From the NCBI GenBank assembly GCA_947175035.1, contig CAMWLG010000009.1, positions 1-64,000 of the forward strand: a DNA stretch of 64,000 nucleotides, given 5' to 3'. Position numbers and translations under genes: made by a program. The stretch comes from an uncultured Lachnospiraceae bacterium. Lineage in GTDB: Bacteria; Bacillota; Clostridia; Lachnospirales; Lachnospiraceae. The notes beneath the pieces are model-generated. The model saw nothing but the letters and a program-made list of their open reading frames with translations, was not told where the DNA came from and made no database searches. Positions 20,359 to 29,964 of this stretch are shown here, one piece after another; position 1 is the first letter of the stretch, and each line of letters opens with the position of its first letter.

Positions 20359-22800
20359 TCAGCGCTTCACCACGAAATTCACTTTGTCATTTTTAAATCC
20401 GGCGCTGACCGTGTCCCCAGGCTGCACCTTTTTCATTAGAATCTCCTCCGCAAGCGAATCCTCAACCACGGACTGAATCGCCCTCTTTAAAGGACGGGCC
20501 CCCATCTTGTTGTCAGCATATTTCTTCACCAAATGCTCCTTCAGAGCAGGTGTCATGCTCAGCCTGATATCCATCTGGGTCTCACAGCGTTTGTAGAGAT
20601 TAGATGCCAGAAGATTCACGATCGCCTTCATATTGTCTTCACCCAGCTGGTGGAACACGATAATATCATCAATTCGATTGATGAATTCGGGCTTGAAGCT
20701 CTTCTTGACCTCCTCCATCACCGCGGACTTCATTTTCTCATAATCTTTCTTCTCGCTGCTTACCGCGGCAAATCCCAGATTCTTGGGATCCACAATACGC
20801 TGCGCCCCCGCGTTGGAGGTCATGATCAGGATCGTGTTCTTAAAGCTCACCTTGCGCCCCTTGGAGTCCGTAATATGCCCATCATCCAACACCTGCAGCA
20901 ATATATTAAACACATCCGGATGCGCCTTCTCGATCTCATCAAAAAGCACAACAGAATAAGGGTTCCTGCGCACCTTCTCCGAGAGTTGTCCGCCCTCCTC
21001 GAAACCCACATACCCGGGCGGTGAGCCAATCATTTTGGAGACGGAATGCCCCTCCATATATTCCGACATATCCACACGAATCATGGCGTCCTCCGAGCCA
21101 AACATCGCTTCCGCCAACGCCTTGGACAACTCTGTTTTGCCCACACCCGTAGGTCCCAGGAAAAGGAAGGAGCCAATGGGGCGGTGAGGGTCTTTCAGTC
21201 CTACCCTGCCCCGGCGCATAGCCTTGGCGACAGCGCTGACCGCCTCCTCCTGACCAATCACGCGCTTATGCAGAATCCCCTCCAGCTTCAGAAGCTTCTC
21301 ACTCTCCTTCTCCGCCAGCTTCTGCACGGGAATCTTCGTCCACATTGCCACAACCTCAGCAATCTCATTCTCTCCGATACTGTAACTGAGATTGTCCTCC
21401 TTCGCCTGCCGGCGCGCCAGCTGCCTCTCGTATTTCTTGGTCAATTCATCCTGATGGTGCTTGATCTCCGCTGCCTGTGTAAATGCCTCCATGCGAATGG
21501 AACGCTCAATCTGCTTATCCATCTTCTTGATCTGTTCCGCCAATTCCTTTAATTTATCCGGCACGTCCATGGCCTTCAATCTCGCGCTGGCAGCCGCCTC
21601 GTCAATCAAATCGATGGCCTTGTCCGGAAGATTCCTGTCGTTGATATAGCGATTGGACAATCGCACCGCTGCCGCCACCGCCTCCCCGGTGATGCGTACC
21701 TTATGGTGTTCCTCGTACCGCCCCTTAATCCCCTCCAGAATGCGGATTGCCTCCTCCTCGGAGGGTTCCTCCACGGTCACGGGCTGGAACCGCCGCTCCA
21801 ACGCGGCATCTTTCTCCACATACTTGCGGTATTCCGCAATGGTGGTAGCGCCAATCAGCTGAATCTCCCCTCTCGCCAAAGAGGGCTTCAATATATTGGA
21901 AGCGTCAATCGCGCCCTCCGCGCCGCCCGCACCAATTATGGTATGCAGTTCGTCGAGAAAGAGAATCACGTTGCCGTCCTCAACAACTTCCTTTACCACT
22001 TTCTTGATGCGTTCCTCAAACTCGCCGCGGTACTTACTGCCTGCCACCATACCGGCCAAATCCAATGTCAGCACACGCTTATTCTGCACGGTAAAAGGCA
22101 CATCCCCCGCCACAATGCGGAGCGCCAATCCCTCCACCACGGCGGTCTTACCCACGCCGGGTTCCCCGATCAGACAAGGATTGTTCTTCGTCCGGCGACT
22201 CAAAATCTGCACCACCCGACGAATCTCATCTCCCCTTCCAATCACGGGATCAAGCTTTCCTTCCCTTGCCAATGCTGTCAAATCTCTGCTGTATTGGTTC
22301 AAAGTCGAAGCCTTGCCCTTACTCTGTCCCCGCTTGCCCAAGTCCTCCTTGTACAGATTGCCATCCTGACCAATGGCGATCAAAGTGTCCACATATACCT
22401 TCTGTACATTAATGCTTAAAGTGTTCAACAGACGCACGGCCACATTCTCGCCCTCCTTGATCAGAGCCAGCAGAATATGCTCCGTTCCAACCTGAGCCTG
22501 CCCGAAACGCTCCGCCTGCCTGTGGGCTTCCTCCAGGATTTTCTGGGCACGGGGAGAATAGCCCTCTCGCTCTCTCAGGGAGATTCCCTTGTCAAAGGCA
22601 ATCAAATCACGGATCATGTCCTTGACATGGTCAATATCCACTCCGTTCTCCTCAAGCACCTTGGCAGCCACTCCGCTCTGCTCCGCCAAAAGTCCCACCA
22701 AAATGTGTTCTGTCCCGATATAGCCCTGTTTTAAGCTTCTCGCACATTTGGCAGCCTGCGCCAGAGCCTCCTTTGCCTTATCCGTATAATCTGACTGCAT
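20359..22800 (-). CDS. clpC: ATP-dependent Clp protease ATP-binding subunit ClpC
   Basis: Clp_N repeat, GEPGVGKTAVVEGLA, GPTGVGKTELSKALAE and UVR-like middle region. Confidence 0.96.
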   Translation of the reverse strand: MQSDYTDKAKEALAQAAKCARSLKQGYIGTEHILVGLLAEQSGVAAKVLEENGVDIDHVKDMIRDLIAFDKGISLREREGYSPRAQKILEEAHRQAERFGQAQVGTEHILLALIKEGENVAVRLLNTLSINVQKVYVDTLIAIGQDGNLYKEDLGKRGQSKGKASTLNQYSRDLTALAREGKLDPVIGRGDEIRRVVQILSRRTKNNPCLIGEPGVGKTAVVEGLALRIVAGDVPFTVQNKRVLTLDLAGMVAGSKYRGEFEERIKKVVKEVVEDGNVILFLDELHTIIGAGGAEGAIDASNILKPSLARGEIQLIGATTIAEYRKYVEKDAALERRFQPVTVEEPSEEEAIRILEGIKGRYEEHHKVRITGEAVAAAVRLSNRYINDRNLPDKAIDLIDEAAASARLKAMDVPDKLKELAEQIKKMDKQIERSIRMEAFTQAAEIKHHQDELTKKYERQLARRQAKEDNLSYSIGENEIAEVVAMWTKIPVQKLAEKESEKLLKLEGILHKRVIGQEEAVSAVAKAMRRGRVGLKDPHRPIGSFLFLGPTGVGKTELSKALAEAMFGSEDAMIRVDMSEYMEGHSVSKMIGSPPGYVGFEEGGQLSEKVRRNPYSVVLFDEIEKAHPDVFNILLQVLDDGHITDSKGRKVSFKNTILIMTSNAGAQRIVDPKNLGFAAVSSEKKDYEKMKSAVMEEVKKSFKPEFINRIDDIIVFHQLGEDNMKAIVNLLASNLYKRCETQMDIRLSMTPALKEHLVKKYADNKMGARPLKRAIQSVVEDSLAEEILMKKVQPGDTVSAGFKNDKVNFVVKR

Positions 22801-22819
22801 CTCTCAGCCCTCCATCATT

Positions 22820-23191
22820 CTAATTTATATAATCCCTGTAAATCTCATCAATCAACTCATGAATCTCTGCCACGGAAATATTTTTGCAGCTGCTCTTAGC
22901 AAGTATGACCTGCAATTCCTTTTTCAATTCCTCCATAGCCTGTATATGATCCACATCCACCGCGATCACGGCGCCCCGCCTGCGATCCACCTTGACATAT
23001 CCCTCCTGCTTCAACACAGTGTATGCCTTATTCACCGTATGCATGTTGATTCCAATCATATCCGCCAGCTGACGCACGCTGGGAAGGGAGTCCCCTTCAT
23101 GAAACTGTGCGGTGGCAATGCCCAGAATAATCTGATTGCGCAGCTGAAGATACAATGCCTCATCACTATTAAAATCTATCTCGATTATCAT
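22820..23191 (-). CDS. GntR family (YtrA-like) transcriptional regulator
   Basis: LYLQLRNQIILGIATAQFHEGDSLPSVRQLADMIGINMHTVNKAYTVLKQEGYVKVDRRRGAVI. Confidence 0.92.
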   Translation of the reverse strand: MIIEIDFNSDEALYLQLRNQIILGIATAQFHEGDSLPSVRQLADMIGINMHTVNKAYTVLKQEGYVKVDRRRGAVIAVDVDHIQAMEELKKELQVILAKSSCKNISVAEIHELIDEIYRDYIN

Positions 23192-23216
23192 CCGGCCACC
23201 TCCCGCGCAACGAAAA

Positions 23217-23255
23217 CACCCACATTGTTATACATATCATATAACAGTGTGGGTG
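23217..23255. promoter_or_regulatory. 16-bp-arm palindrome overlapping the -10 of the GntR-clpC promoter (candidate operator)
   Basis: CACCCACATTGTTATA-catatca-TATAACAGTGTGGGTG (one mismatch). Confidence 0.8.
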
Positions 23256-23264
23256 TGCTGTCAA
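23236..23264 (-). promoter_or_regulatory. SigA-type promoter for gntR-clpC
   Basis: TTGACA (23259-23264), 17-nt spacer, TATGAT (23236-23241). Confidence 0.8.
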
Positions 23265-23298
23265 CCTGAAAAAAGTTTATCAGTTTTTCTTATCCCTT

Positions 23299-24888
23299 TT
23301 ATATTTGGTCATCATCCACGTCGATAAACTGGAATTCAAACTCGTCATCATTGATAAAATTCTTTGCTCTCCATTTCTCTTTCCGCTGAGGCTGGGAGGC
23401 TGTATTCTCCTGCGTCTGAATCTCCTGTTCATATTCAGGCATCTGTCCTCCTGCATAATCCTGACGGGACTGCATCTGCATTTCTGCGGAAGAATCATTT
23501 ATCGGGTGAGGTGCACCATTGCCTGAACCCGCTGGCCTTTGCCCTGCCGGACGCTGCTGGCTGCCTGAACCTGCCGGTCTCTGCCCTGCCGGACGCTGCT
23601 GGCTCCCGGAACCCGCCGGTCTTTGCCCTGCCGGGCGCTGCTCCCCTGAACCTGCCGGTCTCTGTCCCGTCGGACGCTGCTGGCTCCCGGATCCTGCCGG
23701 TCTCTGTCCCGCCGGACGCTGCTGGCTCCCGGATCCTGTCGGTCTCTGCCCTGCCGGGCGCTGCTGGCCGCCTGAGCCGGATGGTCTCTGCCCTGCAGGT
23801 CGCCTTCCGCCTTGCGTCCCCGCCTGCTGCCTCTCCCTTTGACCGGTTCCGCTTCTATCAATCGGTCTGTCTGCTGTTCTGCGGTGCATAGTCTCTTTCT
23901 CGACTTCATCGAAATAAGCAGCATCTGACATATCCTTTAACTTAAAGATCATCAGTGTAAGAATCGTCGCCAACACAATCAGCAGCATCACCAATACGAT
24001 TCGCCAAATCTGCAAACTTTTATTGCTGTCGTTGAGGCTCTCCAAAGTCTCTTTATTCTTTTCCACCGTGGCAAACATATTATCAATATCCCAGCTTTTG
24101 TTCGAGGTATTGTCAATCAGATGCCATTTGCCATCCTCGTAATAAGTATCCCAGTCCTTGAACACATTGGGTTCCGGCTCCTCTGCCCCCGTCTGCTCCG
24201 AATCCCCCGGAGCCTCCGCCGATGTACCTGCAGGAACCAACTCCCCGCTCACTGATATATACCTTGCCTGAATAAATCCTTTTACCTCAGAACCTCCGGA
24301 AGTATAGCTGATCTGTAACCAATCCATACTGTCTGTTCCCACAGCCTGACCGGTGACAGTCAGCTTGGTTCCGCTCTGGGCAGTGTTGACAATACGGCTG
24401 GTGGTGGAAGCATTCTGACGAACGCGCACAGGCGAAGTGCTTGACACGCTGCCTTCCACAGGCTCCACCGGAGTAACCTGCACCACCGTCTCGTCGGGGG
24501 TAGACGTGGTAGGAGTCGAGGAAGTAGCGGAAGTGGTAGAACTCACAATCGTGGAAGGAGTGCTTCCGTCCGTGATCGTCATCAGATCGGAACGGATATA
24601 TCCGGTGATCGTGCCATCCGTGACTTGATACCATATCATTCCGTCACTCCCCGTAATCTGCCCTTTGACATTCACCACCGCATCCTGTAACGCGCTTCCC
24701 ACAGAATCGCTGCTGGTGCTGGGTTCCTTCCGAATCTTCGCGCTGCTCGCCGTCACCTTTCCGCTGCTGTCCGCATGTCCGACAATCGCCAAACCATCCG
24801 CGGTAAGTCCCACCAACAGCGCCGTCAACAACACCAGAGTCCCAAGCAATGCCCTACATCTGTCATGCCATCTGCCAATTTTACTCAT
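23299..24888 (-). CDS. SH3-domain (x2) single-TM protein with repetitive Pro/Gln/Gly/Arg-rich C-terminal tail
   Basis: VTASSAKIRKEPSTSSDSVGSALQDAVVNVKG and SPVRVRQNASTTSRIVNTAQSGTKLTVTGQ; TM IWRIVLVMLLIVLATILTLMIF. Confidence 0.8.
   Translation of the reverse strand: MSKIGRWHDRCRALLGTLVLLTALLVGLTADGLAIVGHADSSGKVTASSAKIRKEPSTSSDSVGSALQDAVVNVKGQITGSDGMIWYQVTDGTITGYIRSDLMTITDGSTPSTIVSSTTSATSSTPTTSTPDETVVQVTPVEPVEGSVSSTSPVRVRQNASTTSRIVNTAQSGTKLTVTGQAVGTDSMDWLQISYTSGGSEVKGFIQARYISVSGELVPAGTSAEAPGDSEQTGAEEPEPNVFKDWDTYYEDGKWHLIDNTSNKSWDIDNMFATVEKNKETLESLNDSNKSLQIWRIVLVMLLIVLATILTLMIFKLKDMSDAAYFDEVEKETMHRRTADRPIDRSGTGQRERQQAGTQGGRRPAGQRPSGSGGQQRPAGQRPTGSGSQQRPAGQRPAGSGSQQRPTGQRPAGSGEQRPAGQRPAGSGSQQRPAGQRPAGSGSQQRPAGQRPAGSGNGAPHPINDSSAEMQMQSRQDYAGGQMPEYEQEIQTQENTASQPQRKEKWRAKNFINDDEFEFQFIDVDDDQI
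23511..23802 (-). repeat. About seven tandem ~42-bp coding repeats (RPAGQRPAGSGSQQ)
   Basis: Units RPAGQRPSGSGGQQ, RPAGQRPTGSGSQQ, RPAGQRPAGSGSQQ, RPTGQRPAGSGEQ, RPAGQRPAGSGSQQ (x2), RPAGQRPAGSGNGA. Confidence 0.9.
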
Positions 24889-24918
24889 TTGTTCATCCTC
24901 TCTGTAGAATAATGTATC

Positions 24919-25368
24919 CTATTCACGATGGAAACGTCTATGTCCCTCGTCACCTTTACCGCCCATGCCAACGCCATGGAGATTCGCGTTAGATAAACGG
25001 CGCTGCTGCTCCTCCAGATTGCGATGTGCCTTCATCTCACATTCCGGACATAATCTGCCGCTTCGTATATCCTTTCCGCAAACCTCACAGCGCATGAATG
25101 TCTTAGACCCTTCTGCCACCTGCAGTCTGGATTCCTTCAACATCTGCCGGATTGACTTTTGGGCAACCCCCGTCTCCTTCTCGACCTCCACCGCGTTCGC
25201 CCCCGGCTTCTTCTCCAGAAACAGTCTCACCTTGCCATAATCATCATATTCAAGCTCTCCACATTCCTCACAGCGGTACTCGCCCACACCCTTAAAAATC
25301 ATCACTCCGCCACATTCCTTGCAGACCCGCGGAATATGATACTCGTCCTCCAAAACTATTCTTTTCAC
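24919..25368 (-). CDS. Zinc-ribbon regulatory protein (YvyF/flagellar-operon-protein-like)
   Basis: CKECGGVMIFKGVGEYRCEECGELEYDDYGKVR and MRCEVCGKDIRSGRLCPECEMK. Confidence 0.65.
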   Translation of the reverse strand: MKRIVLEDEYHIPRVCKECGGVMIFKGVGEYRCEECGELEYDDYGKVRLFLEKKPGANAVEVEKETGVAQKSIRQMLKESRLQVAEGSKTFMRCEVCGKDIRSGRLCPECEMKAHRNLEEQQRRLSNANLHGVGMGGKGDEGHRRFHRE

Positions 25369-25403
25369 AATAATCCCTCATTTCTGCTATACGGCCCTTT
25401 TTA

Positions 25404-26678
25404 CTATGCCTCGTCTATCGCTTTGCCGATATCATGACGCATATATTTATTTTCAAAAGAAATCCATTCCGTCGCCGCATAGGCGTTGGCTCTGGCCTCT
25501 TTCAAATCCTTTCCCTTGGCAGTCACACCCAGCACGCGTCCGCCGTTGGTGACAATCCCCTTCTCTGACTGTTTGGTTCCCGCATGAAAACAATAATAGC
25601 CTTCCGCCTGCTCAAACCGCTCCAATCCCTCGATCACAAACCCCTTCTCATAGGATACCGGATAACCATCGCTGGCAAGCACCACACACACGGCCGCATT
25701 GTCCTCAAACTGCAGATTGATCTGATCCAACGTGCCGTCCACACACGCCTCCATCACCTCGATAATGTCATTTTTCATGCGGGGCAGCACCACCTGCGCC
25801 TCAGGATCACCGAACCTTGCATTGTATTCCAACACCCTGGGCCCGTTTGGCGTGAGCATCAGCCCGAAGAAAATCACTCCCTTGAAAGGTCTGCCCTCCG
25901 CCGCCATGGCATCCACCGTTGCCTGATATATGTATTTTCTGCAATAATCATCCACTTCCTTGGTATAAAAGGGGCTTGGGGAAAATGTTCCCATACCGCC
26001 CGTGTTCAATCCCTGATCTCCGTCCTTTGCCCGCTTATGATCCTGCGCGGAGGTCATGATTCGAATCGTCCTGCCGTCCACAAAGGAGAGCACACTGACC
26101 TCCCGTCCGGTCATGAACTCCTCAATCACCATGCGGTTGCCCGCCTCACCGAATTTCTTATCCTTCATGATAGAAGCGACACCCTCCAGGGCCTCCTCCT
26201 TGGTATTGCAGATCAATACCCCCTTGCCCAGCGCCAGTCCGTCCGCCTTCAACACGATGGGAAAGCTTGCCTTCTCGTTCAAATATCTGACAGCCTCGTC
26301 CGCGTCGTCAAAGTTCTCGTATGCCGCCGTGGGAATATGATACTTCTTCATCAAATCCTTGGAGAAGGCTTTGCTGCCCTCCAAAATCGCCGCATTCTTG
26401 CGAGGACCGAATGTGCGGATTCCCGCTGCCTCCATCTCGTCCACCAGACCGCCCACCAGCGGGTCGTCCATGCCCACGATCACAAAATCTACCGCATTCT
26501 CCTTGGCAAATGCCACCAATTTGTCAAACTCCATGGCGCCGATTGCCACGCACTCTGCAATCTGCCCTATCCCTGCATTGCCGGGAGCACAATAGATTTT
26601 CTCCACCTTGGGGCTCTTGGCCACGGAAGCAGCAATCGCATGTTCGCGTCCACCACTGCCCACAATCAATACTTTCAT
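25404..26678 (-). CDS. purD: Phosphoribosylamine--glycine ligase
   Basis: MKVLIVGSGGREHAIAASVAKSPKVEKIYCAPGNAG ... YNARFGDPEAQVVLPRM. Confidence 0.97.
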   Translation of the reverse strand: MKVLIVGSGGREHAIAASVAKSPKVEKIYCAPGNAGIGQIAECVAIGAMEFDKLVAFAKENAVDFVIVGMDDPLVGGLVDEMEAAGIRTFGPRKNAAILEGSKAFSKDLMKKYHIPTAAYENFDDADEAVRYLNEKASFPIVLKADGLALGKGVLICNTKEEALEGVASIMKDKKFGEAGNRMVIEEFMTGREVSVLSFVDGRTIRIMTSAQDHKRAKDGDQGLNTGGMGTFSPSPFYTKEVDDYCRKYIYQATVDAMAAEGRPFKGVIFFGLMLTPNGPRVLEYNARFGDPEAQVVLPRMKNDIIEVMEACVDGTLDQINLQFEDNAAVCVVLASDGYPVSYEKGFVIEGLERFEQAEGYYCFHAGTKQSEKGIVTNGGRVLGVTAKGKDLKEARANAYAATEWISFENKYMRHDIGKAIDEA

Positions 26679-26732
26679 ATACCAGCACCTCGTTTCTCTC
26701 GCATTTGCCATTCGCTATTCTTTATTCCATAC

Positions 26733-27359
26733 TCATCCCCGACGCACTACGTGTCCGTTTATGACTTCAATGCGTTCGTTTGCAATATCATCAATCGCCC
26801 GGGGCAGCAGTATCCACTCTGCCTGCTCCATGACACGCCTCTGCAGTGTCTCCGGGGTATCCCCCTCCTCCACAGACACACTCTTTTGCGCGATAATCGG
26901 TCCTTCGTCCATTCCGTCCGTCACAAAGTGCACCGTCGCGCCAGTCACCTTCACACCGCGCTCCAACGCCTTTTCATGTACCTTCAACCCATAATATCCC
27001 ACACCGCAAAATGACGGAATCAGCGAAGGGTGAATATTGATGATCCGGTTGGAATACCGCGCCACCATCTTCGGTGGAATCGCCACCAGAAAACCCGCCA
27101 GCACGATCAAATCCGGCTGCAGCTCGTCTATTCCCTTCAAGAGAGCCTCATGAAAAAGCTCTCTGCTCTCATAATCCTTTGGCGAAATACTGATCGCCGG
27201 GATTCCCGCATTCCGCGCCCGTTCTAAGCTCTTTACGGTTTTGTTGTTGCTGATGACACCCACCAGTTCCACATTCGTGATCTCGCCCGCCGCCACGCCA
27301 TCAATAATCGCCTGCAAATTGGTCCCGCCACCGGAGACCAGTACCACTACTCTCAACAT
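26733..27359 (-). CDS. purN: Phosphoribosylglycinamide formyltransferase
   Basis: VLVSGGGTNLQAIID ... RIINIHPSLIPSFCGVGYYG ... GATVHFVTDGMDEGPII. Confidence 0.96.
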   Translation of the reverse strand: MLRVVVLVSGGGTNLQAIIDGVAAGEITNVELVGVISNNKTVKSLERARNAGIPAISISPKDYESRELFHEALLKGIDELQPDLIVLAGFLVAIPPKMVARYSNRIINIHPSLIPSFCGVGYYGLKVHEKALERGVKVTGATVHFVTDGMDEGPIIAQKSVSVEEGDTPETLQRRVMEQAEWILLPRAIDDIANERIEVINGHVVRRG

Positions 27360-27383
27360 AGCCTTTCCAGCATCTCCTCTCGG

Positions 27384-28409
27384 TCAAACCAAAGTAACAC
27401 CCTTTGCTCCTGCCTCGCATTGACCCACCACATAGGCGCTCTCGCCCGCCGCCTGAATCGCCGAGACCGTTTTGTCCACATCAGCGGGAGCCACAGCCAG
27501 CACCATGCCAAGCCCCATATTATATGTATTGTACATCATCTGTTCTGATATATTTCCCTTTTGCTGCAACAGTTTAAAAATCGCCGGCACCTCGTAGCTT
27601 TCCTTCTTGATCACTGCGTTGATGCCGTCAGGGAGCATTCTGGGAATATTCTCATAGAAGCCCCCGCCCGTGATATGGCTGCATCCTTTCACGACCACTC
27701 CCGCATCCTTGATTGACTTCAGTGCCTTCACATAGATTCTGGTAGGTGTGAGCAATGCCTCCCCCAGAGTCTTGCCCAGCTCGTCATAATAAGTGTCAAG
27801 ACTTTCCTTTGTCATCTCAAACACCTTGCGCACCAACGAAAAACCATTGGAATGTACACCCGAGGAAGCGATGCCAATCAGCACATCCCCCTCCTTAATC
27901 CCCTCGCCGGTGATCAAATCCTTTCTGTCAGCCACACCCACGGCAAAACCTGCCAGATCATACTCATCCTCCGGCATAAGTCCCGGATGCTCCGCAGTCT
28001 CTCCGCCAATCAACGCGGCTCCTGCCTGCTTACACCCCTCAGCAACCCCCTTTACAATCGAGGCGATTTTCTCAGGGTAATTCTTCCCACAGGCGATATA
28101 ATCCAGGAAAAACAAAGGTTCACCGCCCGCACATGCCACATCATTCACACACATGGCCACACAGTCGATTCCCACCGTGTCATGCCGATCCATGAGAAAA
28201 GCCAGCTTGATCTTAGTACCCACGCCATCCGTGCCGGACAAGAGAACCGGCTCCTCCATATTTTTGATGGCACTCATGGAGAATGCCCCGGAGAAACCGC
28301 CCAATCCACCCAATACCTCAGGGCGCATGGTTCCCTTCACATGCTCCTTCATCAACTCCACAGCCTGATAACCGGCCTCGATATCTACTCCCGCGTTCTT
28401 ATAATCCAT
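27384..28409 (-). CDS. purM: Phosphoribosylformylglycinamidine cyclo-ligase
   Basis: [13 protein letters not shown] ... [16 protein letters not shown] ... [14 protein letters not shown]. Confidence 0.97.
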   Translation of the reverse strand: MDYKNAGVDIEAGYQAVELMKEHVKGTMRPEVLGGLGGFSGAFSMSAIKNMEEPVLLSGTDGVGTKIKLAFLMDRHDTVGIDCVAMCVNDVACAGGEPLFFLDYIACGKNYPEKIASIVKGVAEGCKQAGAALIGGETAEHPGLMPEDEYDLAGFAVGVADRKDLITGEGIKEGDVLIGIASSGVHSNGFSLVRKVFEMTKESLDTYYDELGKTLGEALLTPTRIYVKALKSIKDAGVVVKGCSHITGGGFYENIPRMLPDGINAVIKKESYEVPAIFKLLQQKGNISEQMMYNTYNMGLGMVLAVAPADVDKTVSAIQAAGESAYVVGQCEAGAKGVTLV

Positions 28410-28473
28410 TGTCGCTCTCCTCAATATTTGCCTGTTTGCTTGTCTTTTGACTCTATTTTCCCACTCTTTTGTA

Positions 28474-29028
28474 TTACTTCTTCTGACTCTCCATATAGGC
28501 CTTATAGCCCACCTCCTGCAGCTTGGCATCCTTATCCATGACCTGTTGCTGCAGCTTGGCACTGTAATCCTTCAACCTCTGCAAAAGTGATTCGTCCGAG
28601 GTCGCAAGAATCTTGGCCGCCAGAAGGCCCGCATTGGCGCCGCCGTTGATCGCCACGGTTGCCACCGGGATACCGGAGGGCATCTGTACTATGGAATAGA
28701 GGGAATCACGGCCTCCCAATGACGTGGTATGCATGGGAATCCCAATCACAGGCATGGGAAATATTGCCGCGCACATCCCCGGCAAATGCGCCGCCATACC
28801 TGCCCCCGCGATAATCACCTTAAACCCCTTCTCCTCCGCGGTCTTTGCATACTCAAAAAATACATCCGGCTCCCTGTGGGCGCTGATAATGGTCATCTCA
28901 TAAGGGACGCCCAGCTCCTCCAGGATATCCGCCGCTTTCGACATAACAGGCATATCCGAGTCACTGCCCATCACGATCCCAACCTTGCCAACGGTTCCGT
29001 TCAAAGCCTTGTTCGCTGAATCCGCCAT
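28474..29028 (-). CDS. purE: 5-(carboxyamino)imidazole ribonucleotide mutase
   Basis: [40 protein letters not shown] ... [11 protein letters not shown]. Confidence 0.97.
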   Translation of the reverse strand: MADSANKALNGTVGKVGIVMGSDSDMPVMSKAADILEELGVPYEMTIISAHREPDVFFEYAKTAEEKGFKVIIAGAGMAAHLPGMCAAIFPMPVIGIPMHTTSLGGRDSLYSIVQMPSGIPVATVAINGGANAGLLAAKILATSDESLLQRLKDYSAKLQQQVMDKDAKLQEVGYKAYMESQKK

Positions 29029-29072
29029 GATATCCTCCTCATATTTCTCAATCATATTTTCGTACAAAAATA

Positions 29073-29121
29073 AACCAGATATAATGGTAGGACATCTATA
29101 TCCACACCACTATATCTAGTT
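29073..29121 (-). promoter_or_regulatory. Long stem-loop in the purE leader
   Basis: 16-bp arms AACTAGATATAGTGGT / ACCATTATATCTGGTT (two G.U pairs), 17-nt loop. Confidence 0.7.
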
Positions 29122-29186
29122 TACTAAAAATATATCTTGTATGCAAGGCTTATCTGAAAAAAAATACAGAAAATTAAGTTTTGGGA

Positions 29187-29603
29187 TTAAATTTTTGTAT
29201 TAATCTTTTTTACAATCGTCAAACAATTTTTCCCCTCTATATATTCATACGACACTTTATCCATCGTCTTTCTCACCAGATAGATGCCTAAGCCTCCGGG
29301 AGGACGCTCCCCGGCGGGCAGTGTCACATCGGGTTCTTCCCGCTCCAATGGATTGTAAGGGATGCCATTGTCCACAAAAATCATTCCCACCTGGGAATCG
29401 TCCAGTCCGCATCGAATCTCCACGTTCCGTGCCCCGCTGTGAATACATAGATTGGAATACAATTCATCCACTGCCACCAAGAGCTTTGCCCTGTCCCCCT
29501 CCGCCACGTTCCCTTCTATTAGATAGCGCTCCACCGCTTCCAGCACTTGGGGCATACTGTCAATGTTTGGCTTGCCCGCATAAATCTCTACCGTATTGCC
29601 CAT
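29187..29603 (-). CDS. RsbW-like ATP-binding (HATPase_c) anti-sigma/serine kinase-type protein
   Basis: KLLVAVDELYSNLCIHSGARNVEIRCGLDDSQVGMIFVDNGIPYNPLERE ... GGLGIYLVRKTMDKVSYEYIEGKNCLTIVKK. Confidence 0.9.
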   Translation of the reverse strand: MGNTVEIYAGKPNIDSMPQVLEAVERYLIEGNVAEGDRAKLLVAVDELYSNLCIHSGARNVEIRCGLDDSQVGMIFVDNGIPYNPLEREEPDVTLPAGERPPGGLGIYLVRKTMDKVSYEYIEGKNCLTIVKKINTKI

Positions 29604-29622
29604 ATCCTCCCCCCGTCCATAC

Positions 29623-29922
29623 TCATTCAATTGTCAATATCACATCAAACCCCGTAATCTTGAATACCTCAAGTACCTCCGGCCTGACATTTTGAATCTT
29701 CATATTACCATTCTTTGCCTGCATTTTCTTGGTTGCCGAGAGCAGCACGCGAAGCCCCGCCGACGAAACATACTCCAATTGCTCCATATCTATACTCAAA
29801 TCTGACACATCTGTCAACTCATTGTCTATCACCGCCTGCAGCTCGGGCGCCGTCGTGGTCTCCAATCTGCCGGATGGCTTGACAATCAATGTTGTCCCGT
29901 TTACTTCCCTTTCTATTTTCAT
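29623..29922 (-). CDS. STAS domain anti-sigma factor antagonist
   Basis: MKIEREVNGTTLIVKPSGRLETTTAPELQAVIDNELTDVSDLSIDMEQLEYVSSAGLRVLLSATKKM. Confidence 0.92.
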   Translation of the reverse strand: MKIEREVNGTTLIVKPSGRLETTTAPELQAVIDNELTDVSDLSIDMEQLEYVSSAGLRVLLSATKKMQAKNGNMKIQNVRPEVLEVFKITGFDVILTIE

Positions 29923-29964
29923 AATTCCTCCAATCCACCCGCCTCCCGGGCTGTCTGTTACCAA

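Noticed and set aside
23519-23842. Plus-strand ORF with PEPAGLCPAGRCWL repeats, Cys-rich peptide-like
   Set aside because: Purely the antisense reading of the RPAGQRPAGSGSQQ coding repeats; no RBS.
25584-27014. 476-aa plus-strand ORF
   Set aside because: Antisense to purD/purN; no recognisable domain.
29073-29121. Purine riboswitch upstream of purE
   Set aside because: The conserved three-way-junction sequences of purine aptamers are not visible; only a single long hairpin is supported.
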